Shown here: piece after piece, positions 33,957 to 45,372 of the stretch
How the letters are laid out: each line of letters begins with the position of its first letter
Numbering within the stretch: the stretch's first letter is position 1
Origin: Alternaria dauci
Taxonomy: Eukaryota; Ascomycota; Dothideomycetes; Pleosporales; Pleosporaceae
DNA length: 64,000 nt
Direction: 5' to 3'
NCBI RefSeq assembly: GCF_042100115.1
Contig: NC_091273.1
Location: 62,001-126,000, forward strand
Position numbers and translations under genes: made by a program
The notes under the pieces: model-generated
Databases searched by the model: none
Told to the model about the DNA's origin: nothing
The model's input: the letters and a program-made list of their open reading frames with translations, nothing else

Positions 33957-34018
33957 TCTTATCGCGATATAGTATGCCTCTACCAAGACCGAAGAGCGAA
34001 CTTCACACTCTCGTGGAT
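33957..34018 (+). repeat. Copy C of the dispersed ~60-bp repeat
   Basis: CTTATCGCGATATAGTATGC, then CTCTACC, a diverged AAGACCGAAGAGCGAAC, then TTCACACTCTCGTGGATC. The ends are well conserved against copies B and D, the middle less so. It lies between the metalloprotease and HET genes; the remaining bases to 34340 contain nothing else recognised. Confidence 0.7.
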
Positions 34019-34340
34019 CAGATCCAGGATCCTTGAGTGAGAGTATTCGCAGGTACAACGATACAAAACCGGCTACACTAAACACAGCTCAGCCTCGCCT
34101 TTGAGTTATTAGTTGTTCAGATCTAGAGGGTCTGCGACATATCCATGGAGTTACACAATACTCCTTTACGATCCTATAGAGACTGGAATTGTATTAGTCG
34201 AGTAACCGTGTTAATAAGATGAGAGTAGAACTGACTGTTTGACGTCTACAACGAGGCATCTACCAAGCTCTAACCATCCTAGTCCTGCTTGAGCCTACAC
34301 GCCCCCTGTGTCGGCACACTATATCCTTGCAGAGTTCTGC

Positions 34341-36575
34341 TTAGATCAACGTAATCACTCTCTCTTCAGCATCGTAATGTGCCTTCAGTATTTGATCAAC
34401 TGCATAAGGGCGACAGAACCGGATAACTCCAGCTCTTTCGAAAGTGATGTTGTGATTACTTCGTAGGAACAAAGCTTCTGCGTCGTCTCGTTCCCATGGT
34501 TTGTGTGAGACTTCGGAAGCGTCATCGGCTCCCTCGCTGTCGGTCTGGCCTTCCTCGTCGTCGCTTTCTCTGTCCCCGTTTTCTGAATCTCTGCTACTAT
34601 GGCGTGTTCTGTATCGGTGTTGGTGAATGCATCGTTGCATTATGACCAGGTAGCCTTGCTGCGCAACTGTGATGTCCAGGTCACCCGCATCCATGCCGAT
34701 GGACACGATTGGATACTCAAAGCTTTGTAGTATGTTGCATGTTTTTCCGTGTTGATCGACTAGATCGAGCGTCTCCATGTTCTTCGTTTCATCGCGTCTC
34801 ACAATCACTGGCAAGGGTCTGCATTTCATCTTTAGAGGTGCATAACCTACTTCTTCCGAGAGCTTCGAAATGGCATTGAGCTCAACAATTGATGACTCCA
34901 GTCTCCGACCTGCGCAAAAGCGATGATTCTTGAAGTGTATGCTATGGCAGATCATGTTATCGATGGAAGCCCAGCTCCACGTTGGTGCTCGCCATTCGGA
35001 CGGTTTGATCATGGCGGCTTCCACTCCCACTTCCCTGCTCCAGCAGAGTTCTTCGATGATGTGACTCCGCCAGAGTCCTGCGACGAATTTATCGCCTGTA
35101 GCTTGACCAACCCGGTTTGCGATGCCTTGGATGGCCACAAGCTTATCGGTGGCGCGGGTGAGTGCGCGTCTTGAGTATTGATCTCTGAATGTGGTCCAGG
35201 CATAGTAGGTCTCTATATCTACGCCTTGTCTTCCACAAAAGCAGGTCGAGACGCGCTGCAGGTAGTTTTTATCTTGGTGCATACGATCACAAAGCTTCTC
35301 CTTCAGCGCCGTCGCATCGTGACGCCACCACGCTTTTGACCAAGGGGGAAGGCTTTGAGGGTGTGTTTCACATGCTAAACGCTGGTGGCACTCCCAGAAG
35401 AGCTGCTTACTGGTAAAGTGCATGAGCCGACGCGAAAGCTGTCTCTCTTGACAGACCCAAGCTCTCTTGTTCAGTGGTGCGTCTTCGATGCAATATTGAG
35501 CCAGCAACCGAACGTCGCACAAGTACATCCCTTTCAGTTCAAACCCTAGGTCTTTCCCTTCCAGCCAAGAGGCCTCCAGGCTAAAGTCAATCTGGACACG
35601 CCTTGGGGAAAGTGATCGTGAAGGCCTGTCGAAGAAGAGTCCACGACCGCTGTTCTCAGCAGCCGCAGCTGCGATTGTGCAGGTCGCATTCGCATATATG
35701 TCTCCCATGCGACAGGCCTCCGAAGCCCAGTCGTCTTTGTCATCTTGAATTATGCATCTACAAAGGTAAGCTTGAGTCTATCAGCGGAAGTTGTGATTGC
35801 ATACAACGAATCAATCCAAAGGTATCTGATCTGAAGTCGTCGAGTAACAAGCACTGCCTCTTGGAATGTCTTCGGTAGTGTTGCCTCGTTCACTCCATCC
35901 ATCCACGTAGAGCGCGTCTGTGCGTTGAGTACCGATGAAATCGCACCCCCCCAGCAGTGCGAAAGACAGACGTATTCTTCTCCGCAAAGTGAACTGGTGT
36001 CACGCAGATGAATCTTGTCGCTCGGTGTGGCGCCCACGTCCAGTAATCTCGAGGGATAGGTGGACGGTGTAAGCCGCTCTATAAGCCTGCATCGTGCGTG
36101 GTTCTCACGACAGTCTTTATAGCTATCAAGGAGGAAACCAATGGCTGAGTTTGATCCAGTGTTATCCGACAAGCGTCTCGGAATTGCATCCATGTTTGGA
36201 ACTGTGCGTGCTCTTAGTAGCTTCACACCGAACATGGTAAATAAACTTACTGGGAAGAGGAACAAAGATCAGCTGTCTGCTTCTGATTATCTCATCGTCA
36301 CCTGTGGAGAATGACAGAGTGCATCTTTCTTCTTCATCGTCGCAACAATAGCTGTATCTTCCACTAAAACCTCTCGCGCAGTCCAGTAGTGAGGGAATAC
36401 GGTCATTGTATTGCCAAGCTAGACTGCAGATTGAACATGGTAGTTTCATCGCATGATCGAAAGACTCGTAATCACGGTGATGTGTGAAGATGATAGAACT
36501 GTTATCTTCCCTGGTCATTGAGACTCCGCCGCGCAGGAATTGACTGCAAGGATCGCAGACGATGTTGTTTGGCAT
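34341..36575 (-). CDS. HET-domain protein (heterokaryon incompatibility type)
   Basis: Exons 36575-36251, 36201-35805 and 35757-34341 give 712 residues; introns of 49 and 47 bases join in frame. An N-terminal Cys-containing segment (IVCDPCSQFL, LPCSICSLAW) precedes the HET domain: [41 protein letters not shown] (across the second intron) and DIYANATCTIAAAAAENSGRGLFFDRP. These are the classical HET blocks. The C-terminal half is family-specific, with an acidic insert (DDEEGQTDSEGADD). HET proteins trigger regulated cell death when genetically different hyphae fuse, and the domain is related to TIR. The frame is intact. Repeat copy C lies 320 bases downstream of its stop. Confidence 0.9.
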
Positions 36576-36768
36576 GATTCCGGCGGGGTCTAAGATTCTT
36601 AGAGTTCTTGTTGGTGGATGTAGCGCATTGCTTTCGAGTGTACATATATGTATCGATGCTGTTGCCTAGAAGACAAGCGAACCCCGCATGACATCACAGG
36701 ATGTGTCCGGACACTTGATGCCTACCTATGCCACGACACTGCAGCCACCATGCGCTGCTTACCCACCC

Positions 36769-37753
36769 TCACACTCCTTTCCTCGCCCTAACAACCCACA
36801 GTGGATCGAGATGATGCGGCAGATACGGACTCCTCACCAACACCGTCCCCTGGTCATCGGTAAGCCTCATCCCACTCTCATCTCTCGCACACAGATCCAC
36901 AATCTCCACGTCCTTCCAGCCCGCGAAGTGGAGATAATCGCCTACAAACTCTAGTCTCGATCGCTCATCAAGCATCATCCATCTCCTGACCACTTTGTTC
37001 GGGAAACACCGATTGCTTATGACAAAATGGACGGTTCCTAGTTGAAAGTAGAAGCACAAAGTCAGCCTTCGTGTCGCATGCATGATAATCCAGGAAATAC
37101 TCACCACCCTCGCTCGTAGCCTCGAGAAGCTTTTTACAAACCTCTAGTGGTTTATTCAAATAGTCAATACTAACCACGCACGTCACCGCATCAAATCGCA
37201 TATCCAGCCCGCCCTCCCATGCAGCCCGTACGTCATGCGGCGGCTTGTTCAGATCCAAAACGCGCCAGCGCTCCGGGCCCACGAACACGCCATTCAGCGC
37301 CATCTCCTCCGCATTGAGCCCCACGCCGTAAACCTCCAGGTCCTTCTTCTGGATCGCTTCCTTCACCGACGCCGGGTAGAAGCTCTTCCAGCTCGTGCAC
37401 ATGTCCATTATGCGCCCGCTCCTGGGCAACACGGTGTCATAATATTGCGTTAATCGCGCTATGCTCGGATCATCGATATGCGTGACTAGTCGCGGTTGCC
37501 GATAAAACACGCCGTCGTCATTCTCGTCGTAGCGCACAAAGTCGGAGGCGTTGTACGGCCAGGTATCATATTTTGGTTTGTACGGTGTGCATGGGAAGGG
37601 CGAGGTGTCGAGAGATGCGGACGCCATGTTGGCCGCTGTGAAGCCGGAGAAGAAGTTGAATGGAATGCGACTTTTGCGATTAAGGGAGGAATATGCGCGC
37701 CATGGGGCTGTGAGTGTGGGTTTGATGGTTCGGAGGCAGTGCGGGAGGGACAT
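36769..37753 (-). CDS. SAM-dependent methyltransferase-like protein
   Basis: Exons 37753-37105 and 37037-36769 (67-base intron) give 305 residues from ATG 37753. The frame is open further up and ATG 37894 cannot be excluded; the first 45 residues from 37753 are basic and acid-free (MSLPHCLRTIKPTLTAPWRA), like a mitochondrial targeting sequence. Class I methyltransferase text: GRIMDMCTSWKSFYP (motif I), EVYGVGLNAEEMALNG (acidic strand 2 position taken by GLN as in this subgroup), RWRVLDLNK, FDAVTCVVSIDYLNKPLEV and EGGTVHFVISNRCFPNKVV. This fits the eukaryotic and bacterial methyltransferase type 11 subgroup of unknown substrate. The gene looks intact. Confidence 0.75.
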
Positions 37754-38120
37754 GGGATGGGAGGCTATGAAAGGCAAGAGAGTGTGAGCTGGCGGAGACG
37801 CGTTCGGTGAGTGCGATGAATGTCGGGATGATGACGTAAAGACACGCGCAACCACGTGCTGGGGTGGGGCGTGACCCGAACCGCACCTTTTCATGGTTTG
37901 ACTAAGTGCAGCTGTGGTAATTCCATCGCACTAGTTCATTCCTAGAAGATATGATGCAGATACCCGAGTATAGAGCTCTTGGCAATTCGCTGCAGGTACG
38001 GGTCAGCTATTCCGAGTCTCGGAACTGGTATCCCGAGTTTGCGGGGTGTATATACATAGAGCAATAAACGCCCACGCAAAGTCATGTCATAGCTGTTCCA
38101 CTTGCATCGCCTGGGTCACA
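37754..38120. promoter_or_regulatory. Divergent upstream region of the methyltransferase and ABM-like genes
   Basis: About 370 bases between divergent start codons, part of which may be coding if the methyltransferase starts at 37894. A TATATAC lies at 38049-38055, about 70 bases upstream of the ABM-like gene start at 38121. Confidence 0.4.
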
Positions 38121-38809
38121 ATGACGGCCATTCTCACCACTGCCAGACTTGTCTTCAAGGACTCGAGTGCGCGGCAGATGGCCATTGATGCCTTTCACAA
38201 GATCATCGAACACACGACAGCGCAGGAGCCACAAGTCCTACAATATATCTGCGCATTGCCGGTAGATGACAGCTCAGGGACCGAGATCTACATGATCGAA
38301 GAGTAGGTTCGAAGAAAATCGTTGAAGATTGAGATGCTGACCAGAGTAGATATGCGAATCAAGAAGCAAGCGACTCACACCTGGCCACTAAACCCGTTCA
38401 AGACCTGATCCAACTTTTCACAACCGGAAATGTCCTCGCTCAACCACCAGAAGTCCACAATTCAAAAGTCATTGCAAAGAGATCTTCAGGGTCGCCACCA
38501 CCAGTCTCGTCGAATCCAGCCGTCATGCTCATGAACATCCCCTCGAAATCCGAACTTTCGACCGCAGACACGGAGAGGTGGCGTGAGATGTCGTCTATTG
38601 TAATGGAGAGCGTAAAGGGCGTAGTCGCATTCACTGTTGTTGAAGACCGGGAAGCGAATAGTACGCGGGTCGAAGCGGTGCTGCAGAGTTGGGATGCGTT
38701 TGCCCAGTACCAAGAGTTCATGATAGACGGCCGGAAAGACGGAGCAGGGGTGGTAAAAGTCAGGCCTATCGATGGTTTCGTTGGGCGTGAAGGTGCGAGC
38801 AAGCTGTAG
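38121..38809 (+). CDS. Small protein with two ABM-like (ferredoxin-fold) halves
   Basis: Exons 38121-38302 and 38347-38809 (44-base intron, GTAGGT...CAGAG) give 214 residues. The first half reads TAILTTARLVFKDSSARQMAIDAFHKIIEHT, then EIYMIEDRYANQEASDSHLATKPVQDL, the strand-helix-strand order of the antibiotic-biosynthesis-monooxygenase (ABM) fold with the typical SHLAT stretch. The second half (SIVMESVKGVVAFTVVEDRE...AVLQSWDAFAQYQEFM) looks like a second, less typical copy. Such proteins are cofactor-free oxygenases, aldehyde or quinone handlers, or plain binding proteins. Its stop is 39 bases from that of the converging F-box-like gene. Confidence 0.65.
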
Positions 38810-38848
38810 ATTTCAATCCGCTACGCCGGTCGAATAAGCCTGTAGTAC

Positions 38849-40498
38849 CTACTCGCCTCGCTGGTGTGTACGACTCTTTGTCTGGGGAATCCACATGTCA
38901 AGCCATATGTTTTGCAATTGATGATGTGCCGTCTCGCGAGAGCCTCGGCATGTGTGGCATTGCCCGTACAAGTGTGACCAGTAGTCGCCCAAGTCTGCTC
39001 TCTGGAGGTACTGTGCGCCGTGGCCGCGGTGCGGCAGAACGATGAACCACCCAAACAAGCGGTAGGCCTAGAATATAGTTCAGTACACTTTAAAGAGGAG
39101 CTGACAGATGCAAGATGGTTTCGACGCCAGTCTCCCATATGAGCTGATCCATTATATCGGTACTTCATAGAGCCTATTTGGATCGGATACGCCGAAGAAA
39201 AACGTCTACAAGGGGTTGGCGGGAGATAGGCGGTGCAAGCCAAAGTTCAATGGTTCGCGAGGCTCCATTATGTTCAATCCAGCAGTATAGCCGACGAGCA
39301 CAGGTATTACCACGGTACATACGATATCCCGGCAAGCGAATAACATCGGGCCATCTAATGTTGTGGTTGATAGTCTGGCATTCTTGACCCGTTGATCTCG
39401 CCATAAGCCATCCTCGGTGCGGATTCACCTGTAGATTGCTTAGCCCGAGATGTCGTGCCAGGAATGACTTTGGTTCACATGGTTCATGTAGGGTGTAGAC
39501 AGCTCTGAGGTGCAGCTGACGGATGACTGGCGGCGCCGCGGGAAAGAAATCAAACATACCTCGTTCCAATGAAGCTGGTGCGTCGTAAGCACATCTCCCT
39601 GCCCTCCTTCGTAGGCTTCGGTTGTGGGATCTAGATCTCGCCGAATGTGCACATGAGCCTCCTCTGCCTCTTCCTGATGATCAAGAATACAAGATTCCCA
39701 GAGCTTTTTCTGCAGCCACCGGCCTTTCGGATCGCCATCCGCTATCCGAAATTCGCACCACTGATGGAGCTCGGCAGAGTATCGCGCAGACCTTTGTCCG
39801 TACCACATGTTTGCAGCAAGCAATGTGTCGTACACAATAGACCGGTCACAGCCAGCGTGCATGACAGCGAATCGCACTGTTTCCAAATATGCGGGTCTGC
39901 CCAGACGTCGATTGTGGTTGAACAACTCCACGGCCTCAAGGTTCCGATCTAGCATAGCCTGCCTCCTGCCCTCAATGGCCACCTGCGCAGTCCCTAGGTC
40001 CATCCAATCAACCGTCATAGCAGTGGTCCAGAGCAAGAATCGCAGGAACTGGATCTTATCCTGCGTCCAGGGGCCTGATAACAACTTCTTTGGAATGCGT
40101 CCCTTGACTACGGCAATTTGGGTTAAATGACTCCGCGAGAAGAGCATCTGCGAAGCGTCTTCAAATTTCGGTGGCCACTGCGGATCGAAGCAGCTTTCTT
40201 TCGTCGTCCATCCACAGAGGCATCCAGCTGATCCGTATCGTCGCATGATCCAACTCTTGAAGAAAGACCATGTCATCCGTTTGCAGGCGAAGATAAGGGT
40301 TTGTGCTGCCGAAAGCTCGGCGCGTGTGCCTCGCACCTCAGTCAGGTAGTAGTCGCATGTCGAGTGGTAGATGTATTCGGACGAGAGTCGTGCTGCGATG
40401 TGGGCAGACGCTTCGATCAGCGCGATACTGTGGCCAGCGGCAATGAAGATGGGCTGCAGAAGCTCGACGGGGAGACGTTCGATAGGCGCAAGGACCAT
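38849..40498 (-). CDS. F-box-like protein of a fungal family
   Basis: Exons 40498-39560, 39515-39429 and 39067-38849 give 414 residues. The start IERLPVELLQPIFIAAGHSIALIEAS is an F-box-like helix set; the middle has ACKRMTWSFFKSWIMRRYG and FLRFLLWTTAMTVDWMDLG; the end has FLARHLGLSNLQ, ADLGDYWSHLYGQCHTC and NIWLDMWIPQT, a pattern I associate with fungal F-box-like families. The first intron is 44 bases. The second is 361 bases, unusually long for this window, and stays open in the coding frame for about 85 codons, so its retention would give a different C-terminus. F-box proteins bring substrates to SCF ubiquitin ligases; the substrate is unknown. Exon 3 assignment is less certain. Confidence 0.6.
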
Positions 40499-41431
40499 TC
40501 TGCCGTAGTCGTTGGAAGTGAGTTGGGTAAGGATGGAGCAGGCACTGATTGCTGCAGAGCCGCACTAATGTACCAAGCACTATATACCGAAGGTGCCTAG
40601 AAATGAAGACGTGGTTCAAACATGTTAACGCCCCGTTGTAGGCAGCTCGGTGTTGCATTGCGCCGATGAGGCCACCCCCGCATTTGCCCATTGGGGTATG
40701 CCGCTAATTACCCCACACGGTACTAGCGCGCCTGCGGGTGTCTTCCGAGGTCCGCTTTCTTTGACCCTTCAGAGGCGAGCCATTGTCTCTACGAACGCGA
40801 TACAGGAATTCGACAACTAAATTTCACAGTGCGATAGTCATCCGCACTACACAAGGAGGAGATTCATCACGGTACCATCCATCACAATCGCAAAGTTTTA
40901 CCTGGTACGGAGACGTTGAGCGGAGGCTGCGGAGCTGTCGGAAAGCCTGGATACTGCCTGCGGTGTCATGACTATCAACACCAGTACCCTTTCTGAGATG
41001 ACATCGGACCCGCGAAACGATTGCATGGCAATTTCAAGCCGTAGTAACCATCGCGATCTCTCGATGAGATCATACCGACGCGCATACGTATGAGTACTGG
41101 AACGGTACTGAAGCTATGTCTCTAAAAATCGTGTATTGACTTCGTCATAGTCTCTAACTTGACTATTACATGATGGAACTTCCGATGACTGATCGCGGCT
41201 CTTCTTAGGCCTTTCACAAACCTAAACGTGTTACGGCGGGGCACGACTCGGCCGTACCATCGGCGCAGTCGTACATCAACTTGACCTATGAACATCAACA
41301 TGTCTTTGTCAGCCTGCGGAGCGTCGCTCTTCTCGCCCGGTATCTTACACGTTCTTTCAGACCGCACCTTGTCTACATAAATTCTGGAGCTTCAGCCTAA
41401 ACCAATCCAGATTACAACAGTTTTCCACAAT
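40499..41431. other. Divergent intergenic region
   Basis: About 930 bases between the F-box-like gene and the first SDR gene. Short open frames only (the longest, minus strand 41122-41367, lacks motifs). It should hold both promoters. Confidence 0.45.
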
Positions 41432-42444
41432 ATGGCAGACCTCGACAGCGCTACTTTGTTCAATGTAAAAGGGCTAGTAGCTGTTGTCACAGGCGGGGGA
41501 ACAGGTGACCATACCACGGGTCGGGACGAACATCTATCTGAAAGTCACCAGGCATTGGTTTGATGATTGCACAGGCACTCGAGGCCAATGGTGCGACCGT
41601 ATATATCCTAGGTCGACGCCAAGAGGTGTTGGAGAAGGTAGCCAGCACAGCGGTATGTGTAGCCTCACCATCCGCACTCATGTGGATGTAGAACTGTCAC
41701 CACAATCATACTAACGGATCCGCGTATAGAAGCATGGGAACATCCACTACCTAAAGACCGACGTCACGGTCAAGTCCGATCTCGCCGCAGCAGTAGACCA
41801 CATCGCTTCCAAATCCGGCTACGTCAACCTTGTTGTCGCCAACGCCGGTATGGCTGGCCCAATCCTTGGGAAACTCGCAAAAGGCGGATCGCCGACCGAG
41901 TTGCGGGATCACTTCTGGAGCTGGGACATGAACGACTTTACGCAGGCATTTGTTTTGAACAACACAGCCGCCTTCTTCACAGCCGTTGCGTTTCTCGAGC
42001 TGCTGGATAAAGGGAACAAAGCTGGAAACGTTGATCAGACGAGCCAAGTCATATGTGTCGGCAGCGCTAGTGGTTATAGTCGCGTACCATATGCTGGCTC
42101 TAAAGCAGCGGCAGTTCAGATAATGAAAGCCCTAGCGACCACGTTGGCGCCTCACGATATCCGCTCGAATATCCTCGCACCTGGCAGTAAGTCGAAATAT
42201 CCTCAAAGAAGAGCCAGGTCTCGCATCATTGCTAATTGTCGTAGCGTTTCCAAGTGAAATGACTGCAGGCGTGTTCACACAAGACAAGTGGCCGAGGGAC
42301 TTCATACCCGCGCAAAGAGTGGGTGATGTCAAAGACATGGCGGGAGCGATACTTTTCCTCGTTAGCAGGGCTGGAGCCTATGCAAATGGCTCTGTCTTGC
42401 TGACTGACGGTGGTCGTCTGAGTATCTCGCCCTCAACCTATTGA
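41432..42444 (+). CDS. Short-chain dehydrogenase/reductase (first SDR)
   Basis: Four exons (41432-41504, 41552-41652, 41730-42186, 42245-42444) give 276 residues. The cofactor motif TGGGTGIG spans the first intron; NAG appears in LVVANAGMAGP; the catalytic Ser and Tyr-x3-Lys are in VGSASGYSRVPYAGSKAAA; PG(T) follows the last intron and the C-terminus ends GSVLLTDGG. This is a classical NAD(P)-dependent SDR that oxidises an alcohol or reduces a ketone. It is the left member of a group with the second SDR, a broken cyclase and a broken Baeyer-Villiger monooxygenase. Intact; substrate unknown. Confidence 0.88.
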
Positions 42445-42803
42445 TACTGGCACGCTATACGCTGCAATCACGGCGGAAATGACTTGAGAAATGTCTATAG
42501 AGATTCAATACCATGGTTCATGGTGCTATAGAGTCCTTCTGCTGAGACTCTAACAGCCGCACGATCAGTCTGCAAGTAAATGACATGAGACCTCTAAAGT
42601 TGGGCTGAGCGGGTCGATTCTTGTGATGCCTCATCTGATGTGCCGGTAATTGGAAGATCCTCAAGCAACGACTCAACAGCTACACCTCCTGGTTTACATC
42701 TCTGCTGCTTCATCCACCTCAACATGCTATCATTGGGTTGATCTTTGGGGAACGGTTGATTGTATGGCTTCGATGGAACACGCCTCCGTACTTCCCATTC
42801 ACT
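42445..42803. other. Intergenic region between converging SDR genes
   Basis: About 360 bases between the stops of the two SDR genes. Nothing recognised. Confidence 0.5.
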
Positions 42804-43731
42804 CTAAATAGTACTCCAGCCTTGATCAACGGGGATGATTGCCCCGTTGATCTCAGAACTAAGGTCTGAGATAAGAAACGCGAGTACATTTGCATGCGAT
42901 TGAGGTTCAGCTATTCCAGGGCCCCCAAAATAGAGATCATGAACAAGCTTCATGAACTTCATTGCTGCCGTATCGTACTTTGTCTCATCGATAGACTTGG
43001 TGATGTTTGTTTTCACACCTTAAGTTGTCAGTATTGAAGCCCTTTGTAAGCTTGAAGTCTCATATGCGTGGACTTACCACCGGAACAAGTTGCATTGCAG
43101 CGGATACGATCCTCCCGGAATCTAAATGCTACATTCTTTGTGGCCCCAATCTTTACGCGTATATTAGTTGATGTGTACACGAACGCAAAGAACAACACTC
43201 ACAATTCCATGTTTACTAGATGTATATGCAACACCTGCAATAGAACCGCTGATGCCTGCTTTGCTGGAAACGTTTACAATGCTCCCTCCACCTGCTGCAA
43301 GCATATGAGGTACAACAGCTCGCATGAGATTGACGGGAGCAGTCAAGTTGATTGCGATGGTACGCTCCCATGTCTCGTCTGTTAGCGAGTCGACGCTGTT
43401 GTTCGTGTCCATTACTCCGGCAATGTTTAGCAACCCATCTATCTTGCCAAATTTGTCCATAGCCTTTTTGACAATCTGCTCTGGTACGCCTTTCTGGGTC
43501 AGGTCGGCACGAACAAATTCCGTATCCTCCAAGTTGAGAATTGAATCTGGTGCTTCGCTGACATCACATGCAAGCACTTTTGCGCCATGCTGATGCAATG
43601 TCAGTGTGGTAGATAAGCCGATACCAGATGACGCTCCTGTGACAATGACGACCTACAAACAATGTCGTAAGCATTGCGTAAAAACTACTAGGATCCTCTG
43701 TAAGACTTACCTTGCCGGAAATGCCATCCAT
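42804..43731 (-). CDS. Short-chain dehydrogenase/reductase (second SDR)
   Basis: Four exons (43731-43711, 43652-43203, 43150-43078, 43018-42804) give 252 residues, the usual classical SDR length. The first exon codes only seven residues. Motifs: VVIVTGASSGIG, DLTQKG, NIAGVMDT (NAG variant NIAG), catalytic region VNVSSKAGISGSIAGVAYTSSKHG (Ser, Tyr-x3-Lys) and a C-terminus with VLAFLISDLSSEINGAIIPVDQGWS. It resembles 3-oxoacyl-ACP reductase/cyclopentanol dehydrogenase-like SDRs. It is intact while its right-hand neighbours are broken. Confidence 0.88.
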
Positions 43732-44050
43732 AGTTTCAAGCGGTTGGAGGCATGGTAATAACCAAGCGCATATTAAGTAGTGCTCCAGCAACGGATTGAA
43801 AGCATCCGAACGAGCGGACGAAAACATTCCGTTACCGATAGAGAGATCATGTGATAGGCGCTCCGCATGGATCTACCTAGGTACTCTTAGCGTCTTGGGC
43901 GTGCCAAGATGCATAAAGTCATGCCGATAATAAACATGCTGGTAACAAGACGATGTATAACGTTATTATAGACACAAGAAAGCGGTCCAAGAAAATTCCG
44001 AGCGCCGGAACCTAACCTTGCCGTTCCCAAAAGCTGAACTATACCTGGGC

Positions 44051-44110
44051 AATGATTATCGCGATACCGTAAGCCTCCACCGCCGAAAAAGCGACTTTAC
44101 ACTCTCGTGG
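44051..44110 (+). repeat. Copy D of the dispersed ~60-bp repeat
   Basis: AATGATTATCGCGATACCGT, AAGCCTCCACCGCCG, AAAAAGCGACTTTACACTCT, CGTGG. This is the best-preserved copy by eye. It lies in the 415-base spacer between the second SDR (start 43731) and the cyclase pseudogene (stop 44147), which holds no other recognised feature. Confidence 0.75.
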
Positions 44111-44146
44111 AACCAAGAACCAAGAATATCTACGAAAATCTCTCTA

Positions 44147-45372
44147 CTAATTATGGGTCAGAGACCTTCTACCCCTTCTCAACCCCGAAGCCATGTTGTG
44201 CCACAGTATAGCCAATGCGTTTGGAGGACTAGCAATCATACTAGGAATATTGAGAGGAATTGAAGTTAGGAAGAAGGAGTATTTTCCGGAATTGTGGCAA
44301 TGTTCCGACAGCTTGTCGAGTTGCCAGAGCTCTCCAATAGGCATTCCGAACATGGTCAAAAACCAGTGATGGAGGGCTTGTTGATAAATACCGTCAGTGA
44401 AGGTAGACATATTTATGAGGAAGGTACTTACGCAAGCTTGGAAATTCTTGGTTAGCAGAAGAAGTGTTTCCATTCACCGCCTCGACAGCTAGATTATCAC
44501 CAGCAACTGCGGCGAATTGATGATTCCAGATCCAACGAGCCATTTCTCGACTAGGGTCCAGCCCTATACTTTCCGCACTACTCGTGGCACTAAGCTGCTC
44601 CTCTCTGTTCAGTTTTGTGAGCACGCTGACAAACCCGGTCCTTACGACAAGTATATCGCCAGCACGAAGTTCTGTGCCTTGGGAGTGTGCAACCTCTTCA
44701 AGCAGTTGCGCTGTGATACTGTGGTGCTTGAACGGCGATAGTTGAATGCCTTTGGACTCCGCATATCTGACATAGTCGAGCAGAACTCCACGGCCAACAA
44801 CCCCCCCTCTAGTCTGCCACTAGTCAAGAGTCAGAAGTCTTGCAGAGCCATTTGCACTGCCCGCAAGCTGCTCCCGTGTACACGAGGCGCCATTGTATGC
44901 GACACCAGTTACTTGATGCGGATAATGACAATAGCTATCCCAGTGACTGCTAATCTGAGTGTTGAAGCTTACTTCCTCATCTCAACCAAATGAGCCAAGC
45001 CCGGAGTCTTTCAAGCTTATGAAAGTGCTGTTCAATTGCTTTCGGTTCGTTGGGGAGCCTGTGAATCCATCCAACTTTCAGCTGGACAAGTATTAAATTA
45101 TATCTACAAACGGGCGGAGCTTACTAACCTTAGAGAGATGGAGATGCCCTCCGTGATCTCTTCTTTTGCACTGAGAATGACCTCTTCTGTCAGGAAATTT
45201 AAAGTCCCATATACGTCTCTCGCCTCAGAATCGTCAAAAACCCCCATGCGCACCCTTGCGGCAAGCCTGCGCAGGATGGCAGTCGATCGAATTCCGGTAT
45301 CAAAGGCAATGTGGAATTCAAAAAGCCATCAGCAAGAAGCGAAGGAAGAATTGTCTTGTTAACAGGTGCCAT
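44147..45372 (-). pseudogene. Broken putative cyclase (kynurenine formamidase-like fold)
   Basis: Read from ATG 45372 with introns 45075-45128 and 44377-44431, the text follows fungal cyclase-family proteins: LPSCAGLPQGCAWG, YGTLNFLTEEV, VSFNTQISSHWDSYCHYPHQ, GGVVGRGVLLDYVRYAESKGI, ELRAGDILVVRTGF, FAAVAGDNLAVEA, GELWQLDKLSEHC and FFLTSIPLNI. The frame breaks near 45236-45245 (a run of five A then five C on the plus strand), again near 44978-44990, and meets a TAG at 44820-44822 between GVVG-proximal text. The usual metal-binding HxGTH-type motif is also altered (HYPHQV). Members hydrolyse amides or lactones or cyclise small acids. It is divergent from the broken Baeyer-Villiger gene. Confidence 0.8.

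Noticed and set aside
41122..41367. An 81-codon minus-strand frame upstream of the first SDR
   Set aside because: No supporting motif, start context or splice sites.
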